This document shows, one piece after another, positions 59,178 to 64,000 of a DNA stretch of 64,000 nt. The DNA lies in contig NZ_JASTLC010000003.1 in assembly GCF_030499575.1 (NCBI RefSeq), positions 148,373-212,372 on the forward strand, in the 5' to 3' direction. Numbering within the stretch: the stretch's first letter is position 1; each line of letters opens with the position of its first letter. Both the position numbers and the translations under genes were made by a program. This DNA is from Streptomyces sp. DG2A-72 (GTDB taxonomy: Bacteria; Actinomycetota; Actinomycetes; Streptomycetales; Streptomycetaceae). The notes beneath the pieces were generated by a model. The model was not told the origin of the DNA. It saw only the letters and a program-made list of their open reading frames with translations, and searched no databases.

Positions 59178-60165
59178 ATGTCTGCGAGCACGTTCCACAG
59201 GAACCGCGCGATACGCAGCGCGGCACACACCGGGAGCGACACGGCCCTTACCGGGACCGGTGCCCTGCCCCACCGGTCCCTGACCACCACGGTCCCCAAG
59301 GAATTCGTCCACCGCGCGAGCGTCGCCGAGGTCATGCTGACCGACTGGGCGCGCATGGACGACGATCATTTCTGCGTCGAGGCCCAGTGGCCCCGCGGAC
59401 ACAGCTTCTTCGTCAACGTGGACGACTGCCACGACCCGCTGATCGCTGCCGAAACGATCCGCCAGGCCGGCATCCTCCTGGCGCACACCGAGTACGGCGT
59501 CCCGCTCGGCCACCACTTCCTCATGTGGGACCTCGCGATCGACGTCCGGCCCGCGCACCTGCGGGTCGGCAGCGCACCCGCCTCGCTCGAGCTGGACATC
59601 ACCTGCCACGACGTCAAGTGGCGCCGCGGCAACCTGGCAGGGTTCCACTACAACGTCACCATCCGCCGGGGCCCTCACATCGCCGCAACGGGACGCGCCG
59701 ACTTCACCTGTGTGCAGCCGGCGACATACAACCGCCTGCGCACCCAGCAGCTGGACGGGGCGGCCCGCGCTGCCCCTCACCGCCCCGATAGCACCCCAGG
59801 ACGTCGGCCGGGTCTCCCCCATGGACGTCGTCCTGTCCCCCATCGGGCAGCCCAACTCCTGGCAGCTCAGGGTCGACACCCGCCACCCCGTCCTCTTCGA
59901 CCACCCCACCGACCACGTACCGGGCATGGTGCTGCTCGAGGCCGCCCGCCAGGCCACCGCCGCCACCGCGGGGCGCCCGGTCATCCCCCTGGACATCACC
60001 AGCGAGTTCAAGCGCTACGCCGAACTGCACACGCCCTGCCTGATCGAAGCGCGCCCTGCGCCCGGCACGGACACGGACCGGCCGCAGTCCGTGCTCGTGA
60101 CCGGACACCAGGAAGGGCAGCTCGTGTTCCGCTCCACCGTCACCATGGCCCCCCTCACCCAGTGA
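59178..60165 (+). CDS. afsA: AfsA-type gamma-butyrolactone synthase, frameshifted
   Basis: AfsA-family proteins join a beta-ketoacyl group to dihydroxyacetone phosphate in signal synthesis and carry two A-factor hotdog domains. Here the first (FVHRASVAEVMLTDWARMDD, HYNVTIRRGPHIAATGRADF) runs in frame from 59178. The second (ALPLTAPIAPQDVGRVSPMD to 60165) lies in another frame. Removing one G from the four-G run at 59757-59760 rejoins them into ~328 residues. So it is a single-base frameshift, a sequencing error or a recent loss of signal production. The ATG follows AGGGGGA and an ARE-like site precedes it. Confidence 0.85.
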
Positions 60166-60452
60166 GCCAGCGGCCCGTGCCATGACCCGCCCGGCGCGGC
60201 GGCCGCCCCGCCTCATCCGCCGCGCCGGACGCGAACACCGCCACACGGCCCATCGCCCAGACACCGAAAGTTCCGGCACGGCTCGTGACCCGCTCCACCG
60301 TCACCATGGCCTGCCTCACCCAGTGAGCCAGCGGCCCGTGCCATGACCCGCCCGGCGCGGCGACTGCCCCGCCTCATCCGCCGCGCCGGGCACGAACGCC
60401 GCCAGATGGTCCTTCGCCCAGACACGGAAGGTTCTGGCCGGGCGGCCGGTCA
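60131..60452. repeat. 161-base tandem duplication
   Basis: 60131-60291 and 60292-60452 are imperfect direct copies containing the 3' end of afsA and the 3' end of the convergent NmrA-like gene (stop at 60316). The copies include the block around the afsA stop and the sequence CCAGCGGCCCGTGCCATGAC. Confidence 0.75.
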
Positions 60453-61230
60453 CCGCGCGCACCGTGTCCTGAACCTGCGCCTTGGCTCCCGCCCGCTGAC
60501 GTTCCGCGCTCTGCAGCAGCGCCTCGACGACCGGCACCGGATAGCGCCGGCCCAGCGCGAGGCGCGCCTGGCCCGGGCTCAGTTCCTCCAAGCGCAACGG
60601 CACCCCGAGCAGCCGGCCGAGCTGATCCACCTGCTGAGCCGCACTGAGCGCCTCCGGCCCGGTCAGCGTGTAGGCCCCTCCCGCGTGCCCGTCCTCGGTC
60701 AGGACGCGCACGGCCACCTCCGCGACGTCCCGGGGATCCACGCAGGCATTGACAGACGACCCATACAGCGCCCGGACCACGCCTTCGCAGCGCACGGACC
60801 GCGCCCAGGACAGCGTATTGGACATGAACGCGCGCGGACGCAGCACAGTCCACTGAAGACCCGAGGCACACAACACCTCCTCACCGGCACGCTGCCACCG
60901 GGTGACCAGGTCATCGGCACAGCGGTCAACAACAGCGGCCGCCGAGAGCTTCACCACCCGCCCGACACCGGCCATCTGCGCAGCACGAATGAACCGGACA
61001 TCGTCACCGCCGGCGACATCACCGGTCACCAGGAACGCCGTGCGAACCCCCGCCAGAGCCCGGCCAAGCGACCGCGGATCCCTGCAGTCCCCCGCAACTA
61101 TCTCCGCAGTCTCAGACGCCCCCCTCACCCGTGCCGGATCCCGGGCCATGACACGAACGCCCACATCCGCCCCCAGCAGCCGGACCACCTCCCGGCCCAC
61201 CGTCCCGGTGGCCCCCGTCACGAGAATCAT
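60316..61230 (-). CDS. NmrA/SDR-type NAD(P)-binding reductase
   Basis: A 304-residue atypical short-chain dehydrogenase. The N-terminal cofactor site is MILVTGATGTVGREVVRLLG, followed by the acidic/basic switch region VMARDPARV and the middle segment GVGRVVKLSAAAVV. It resembles NmrA-like or azoreductase-type NAD(P)H-binding proteins common beside GBL genes and in polyketide clusters. It may reduce a GBL precursor or a polyketide ketone. The ATG at 61230 follows GGGAGGGG. It is convergent with afsA and divergent from the GBL receptor gene. Confidence 0.85.
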   Translation of the reverse strand: MILVTGATGTVGREVVRLLGADVGVRVMARDPARVRGASETAEIVAGDCRDPRSLGRALAGVRTAFLVTGDVAGGDDVRFIRAAQMAGVGRVVKLSAAAVVDRCADDLVTRWQRAGEEVLCASGLQWTVLRPRAFMSNTLSWARSVRCEGVVRALYGSSVNACVDPRDVAEVAVRVLTEDGHAGGAYTLTGPEALSAAQQVDQLGRLLGVPLRLEELSPGQARLALGRRYPVPVVEALLQSAERQRAGAKAQVQDTVRAVTGRPARTFRVWAKDHLAAFVPGAADEAGQSPRRAGHGTGRWLTG

Positions 61231-61326
61231 CACACCCCTCCCCACCCACCCGCATGCCTGCCCGCATGCCCGCCTGCCTGCCACACACCGACCGCACCTG
61301 CCGCGCCCCACAGCCCCCTCGTCCCT

Positions 61327-61360
61327 CGTCCGTCGTCCGTCGTCCGTCGTCCGTCGTCCG
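61327..61360. repeat. Seven-base tandem repeat (CGTCCGT, about five units)
   Basis: A microrepeat in the divergent promoter region between the NmrA-like gene and the GBL receptor gene. A variable copy number could change promoter spacing. No other role is visible. Confidence 0.7.
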
Positions 61361-61430
61361 CCTGCAGGCTTCACGCCATTCCTTGAATTCGGCACGACCG
61401 GAGGGCTGCGCACCACGCGACTACCTGTAA

Positions 61431-61455
61431 GATACAAACTAGACGGTTTTTTTGT
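61431..61455 (+). promoter_or_regulatory. ARE-like operator of the GBL receptor gene
   Basis: GATACAAAC-N4-CGGTTTTTTTGT lies 38 bases before the receptor start codon. It is the position expected for autorepression by an ArpA/ScbR-type protein. Confidence 0.7.
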
Positions 61456-61492
61456 AAGGGGTCTCCGGGCTCATCGATTGGAGGAGGCCGAC

Positions 61493-62152
61493 ATGGTCAA
61501 GCAGGACCGGGCAATCCGGACACGGCGAACGATCCTCGTCGCCGCGGCCAGGATCTTCGAGGAACGCGGCTACCAGGCCGCGACCATCAGCGAGATCCTC
61601 GCCGCGGCCGACGTGACCAAGGGGGCCCTGTACTTCCACTTCCCCTCGAAGGAACACCTGGCCCAAGGAGTGCTCCACGAGCAGGACCAGCAGCTGCCCA
61701 TCCCCGACCGCGCCTGCAAGATCCAGCAGATCGTGGACACCGTGCTGCTGCAGGCATACCGGCTGCAGACCGACCCGATGGTACGGGCAGGCGTGCGGCT
61801 CTCACTCGACCAGCAGGCCCACGGACTCGACCGCAGCGGCCCCTTCGTACGCTGGGCCGAGGTCGTCACCGAACTGCTGGAAAAGGCACAGACCCAAGGC
61901 GAACTGCTCCCGCACGTCCAGCCGAAGGAAACCGCCGACGTCATGGTGGGCTCCTTCGCCGGCGTCCAGGCCATGTCCCAGGCCATGTGCAACTACCAGG
62001 ACCTGCTGAACAGGGTCGCCGCCCTGCTGCGGCACCTGCTGCCCAGCGTGGTCCTGTCCTCCGTCCTGACCTCCGCAGACCTCACCGAGAGCCGCGGCGC
62101 AGCGGTCTTCGAGGAACTTCAGGCACTGGCCACATCCGCACGCCGGCCCTAG
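61493..62152 (+). CDS. Gamma-butyrolactone receptor, ArpA/ScbR family (TetR)
   Basis: A 219-residue TetR protein with the family-typical start MVKQDRAIRTRRTILVAAAR and HTH end VTKGALYFHFPSKEHLAQGV. The ligand domain contains VRLSLDQQAHG and WAEVVTELLEKAQTQGELLP. Such receptors sit on ARE palindromes until a butyrolactone made via AfsA releases them. An ARE lies in its own promoter. Matching sites occur before afsA, the carboxylase gene, SARP 2 and both haloperoxidases, which defines a likely regulon. The ATG at 61493 follows GGAGGAGG. Confidence 0.93.
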   Translation: MVKQDRAIRTRRTILVAAARIFEERGYQAATISEILAAADVTKGALYFHFPSKEHLAQGVLHEQDQQLPIPDRACKIQQIVDTVLLQAYRLQTDPMVRAGVRLSLDQQAHGLDRSGPFVRWAEVVTELLEKAQTQGELLPHVQPKETADVMVGSFAGVQAMSQAMCNYQDLLNRVAALLRHLLPSVVLSSVLTSADLTESRGAAVFEELQALATSARRP

Positions 62153-62232
62153 ACACCCCAGCCAGCCAGACCCCCCGCCACCACACCCCGGGCACCCCCG
62201 GCAGCCGGGGCAGCCGGGGCAGCCCGGGATGC

Positions 62233-62286
62233 CCGGGGTGACCGGGGTGACCGGGGTGACCGGGGTGTCCGGGGTGTCCGGGGTGT
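62233..62286. repeat. Nine-base minisatellite (six units)
   Basis: Three CCGGGGTGA and three CCGGGGTGT units lie at the 3' end of the hydroxylase gene. On the minus strand they encode Pro-Asp-Thr / Pro-Val-Thr repeats in the hydroxylase frame. They probably arose by replication slippage and pushed away the original stop codon. Confidence 0.8.
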
Positions 62287-63746
62287 CCGGGGGGCCGCCG
62301 AACCACTGCCCCAGCGCCGCCTCAAGCCCCTCACCCCCCGGCCCCCAGGCGACATACCCGTCGGGCCGCACCAGCAGCGCCTCGCACGGCAGCTGCGGCG
62401 TCCGCGCCGCCCGCACGATACGCAGCAGCGAGCCCCAGCCCCGCGCCTGCCGAAGATAACGGCCGCCCCGCTCACCGAACAGCAGCAGCAGGGGCCGGCC
62501 CTCACGCAGCAGCCCGATCACATCAGCAGGACCCTCACGGGTAGCCAGCTGGACATTATGCAAAAACCTTCCCTCCCACGGAGAGGGCCGCGCGGTACGC
62601 GGCGGAAGAACCGTGTCCTGGGCACTGACCATGGCCGCCAGCGCGCCACCCTCCCCGCCACCGGCCAGCAACCGGCCGAACAGCACACGCAGCCGGTCGA
62701 ACTCGGGCCCCGGCCGCATCAGAGCCAACTGGGCCCGCGCACTGTCGATAACCCGCTGAGCAGCAGGCCGGCGCTCGGCATCATAGGTGTCCAGCAGCCC
62801 CGCGCCCGCACCGCCACGCACCGTAAACGCAAGCTTCCAGCCGAGGTTGACCGCATCCAGCAGCCCGGTAGACAGCCCCTGCCCACCGATCGGGAAATGC
62901 ACATGCGCCGCATCCCCCGCCAAAAAGATCCGCCCCCTGCGGTAGGACACCGCCAACCGGGAGAAATCACTGAACCTGCTCAACCACCTCCCCTCCCCCA
63001 ACGCGACATCCCGCCCCGCGATCCAGCACACCTCCCGCCGCAACTCCTCCAAAGTCAGCGGCACACCACGCTCAACATGCGCACCCCCGCAATTAAGAGT
63101 CCGCAACCGCACCACACCCCCCGCCACCTCCTTGGCAACAATCCACCCCCGCTCCGTACGATGCCACCCCGCCTCAAGAACCCCACCCCCCACCACACGA
63201 ACATCACCCGCCAACGCCGACACCGTGGCCGGACACGTCCGCGACACAAAACCCCCCTGCTCCCGCACCACACTGCGCGCACCATCCGCCCCCACCAAAT
63301 ACCCACCCACCAACCCCACCCGCCCCCCCGGACCCTGCGCCGTAACACCCACCCCCTCCCGCCCCTGCCACACCCCCGTCACCCGATACCCACGCAAAAC
63401 CCACGCACCAGCCACCCGCGCCCGCCACTCAAAATGACGCTCCAACTCCTCCTGCGAACACTTCAACACCGCCTCCGGCTCCCCCAGCAGGAACCGAAAT
63501 CACCAACCCCGGAATCCCCCCAAAATGAAACAAACCACCCCCCACACCACCCCCACCCACCAACCCCCCCAAATAACCACGCCTCACCAAACACTGCACC
63601 GCACGCGCATGCAACGTCGTCGCCTTCGGCCACCCCGACACACCCCGACAGCCGACTCCACCACCACCGTCCGCACCCCAAACCCCGCCAACTCCGCAGC
63701 AAGAACCAACCCCACCGGCCCCCCACCCCACAACCACCACCTCCAC
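62287..63746 (-). CDS. FAD-dependent aromatic polyketide hydroxylase, multiply frameshifted
   Basis: Resembles PgaE/MtmOIV-like class A flavin hydroxylases. FAD motif 1 (VVVVG + GGPVGLVLAAELAGFG) is split by a frameshift near 63720. ATTLHARAVQCLVRRGYLGG and HFGGIPGLVISVPAG lie in another frame. From 63469 (LKCSQEELERHFEW) the frame is intact through FLAGDAAHVHFPIGGQGLST to RPDGYVAWGPGGEGLEAALG. The C-terminal stop is missing: the frame runs through a nine-base minisatellite to 61802, antisense to the receptor gene. Three or more shifts in a C-homopolymer-rich stretch suggest sequence error or decay. It marks the start of a type II polyketide cluster to the right. Confidence 0.7.
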
Positions 63747-64000
63747 CCGCAAACCCCACACCGACCCCACCCCCGACCACCCACACCAACGAACCCACCG
63801 ACAAAAACCGCCAGACAAACCACCAACAAAACCACCAGCAAACGGGGTCCCCCGGTTGGACGGTTCTTTGCAAGCCATTGACCGACCTACACAACCAACC
63901 ACCACACCCCACACCCCACACCCCACCCACCCCACACCCATGCCACCGACCACCCACACACAGACCCACAACCCCCTCCCCCGAAACCCGCACCACCCAG
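63747..64000. other. Right end, strongly strand-biased C/A-rich sequence
   Basis: The last ~250 bases are nearly free of G on the plus strand in places, with ACCCC and CACCC repeats. No reliable gene start could be set. The hydroxylase start and promoter may lie here. Confidence 0.45.

Noticed and set aside
62233..62286. Possible CRISPR-like repeat
   Set aside because: Contiguous nine-base minisatellite without spacers.
1..64000. tRNA, rRNA, riboswitches, integrase attachment sites
   Set aside because: No cloverleaf, rRNA segment, recognised aptamer or integrase gene with flanking direct repeats could be identified by eye.

Overview
The window is chromosomal DNA of a Streptomyces-type actinomycete. 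The GC content is very high, start codons are ATG or GTG behind AGGAG-type ribosome binding sites, and genes are packed into operons with ATGA stop/start overlaps. SARP regulators, gamma-butyrolactone (GBL) receptors, an AfsA homologue and a bacterial mevalonate operon are all present. I see no rRNA, tRNA or CRISPR array.

Region 1 to about 43,300 is a naphthoquinone meroterpenoid cluster of the naphterpin/furaquinocin/napyradiomycin type. A type III PKS with the tetrahydroxynaphthalene synthase triad, a quinone-forming cupin, a DegT-family aminotransferase and an adenylating enzyme form one minus-strand series (21442 to 16841). This continues into a polyprenyl diphosphate synthase, an NphB-fold prenyltransferase and a P450. 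Two more NphB-fold prenyltransferases, two Tat-signal vanadium haloperoxidases (one cut by the left edge), an epoxidase-like flavoprotein and drug exporters surround it. A plus-strand operon (34214-41902) supplies isoprene units: mevalonate kinase, diphosphomevalonate decarboxylase, phosphomevalonate kinase, type 2 IPP isomerase, HMG-CoA reductase, HMG-CoA synthase and NphT7-type acetoacetyl-CoA synthase. A creE/creD-like pair (32412-28841) should make nitrous acid from aspartate. With the aminotransferase and the CreM-like ligase this predicts amination, diazotisation and loss of nitrogen on the naphthoquinone.

Three accessory functions stand out: a lone cytochrome b (qcrB) copy that could be a resistant respiratory target, TatA/TatC/TatB paralogues that could export the haloperoxidases, and a promoter module repeated upstream of three biosynthetic operons.

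Region 43,700 to 52,900 is mixed. It holds a nitroreductase, a minus-strand set of small proteins around a large condensation-domain protein that lacks adenylation and carrier domains, TatB, a di-domain aromatase/cyclase, a type II thioesterase lacking its nucleophile, and a decayed iron-sulfur protein gene.

Region 53,400 to 64,000 looks like the regulatory edge of an adjacent type II polyketide cluster: two SARPs, two TetR/GBL-receptor-like regulators, acyl-CoA carboxylase beta and epsilon subunits, a frameshifted afsA, an NmrA-like reductase and a frameshifted aromatic hydroxylase. Its GBL-type operators also occur, nearly identical, in front of both haloperoxidases, so the two regions appear to share regulation. 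Several genes here carry tandem duplications, lost stops or frameshifts at their ends.
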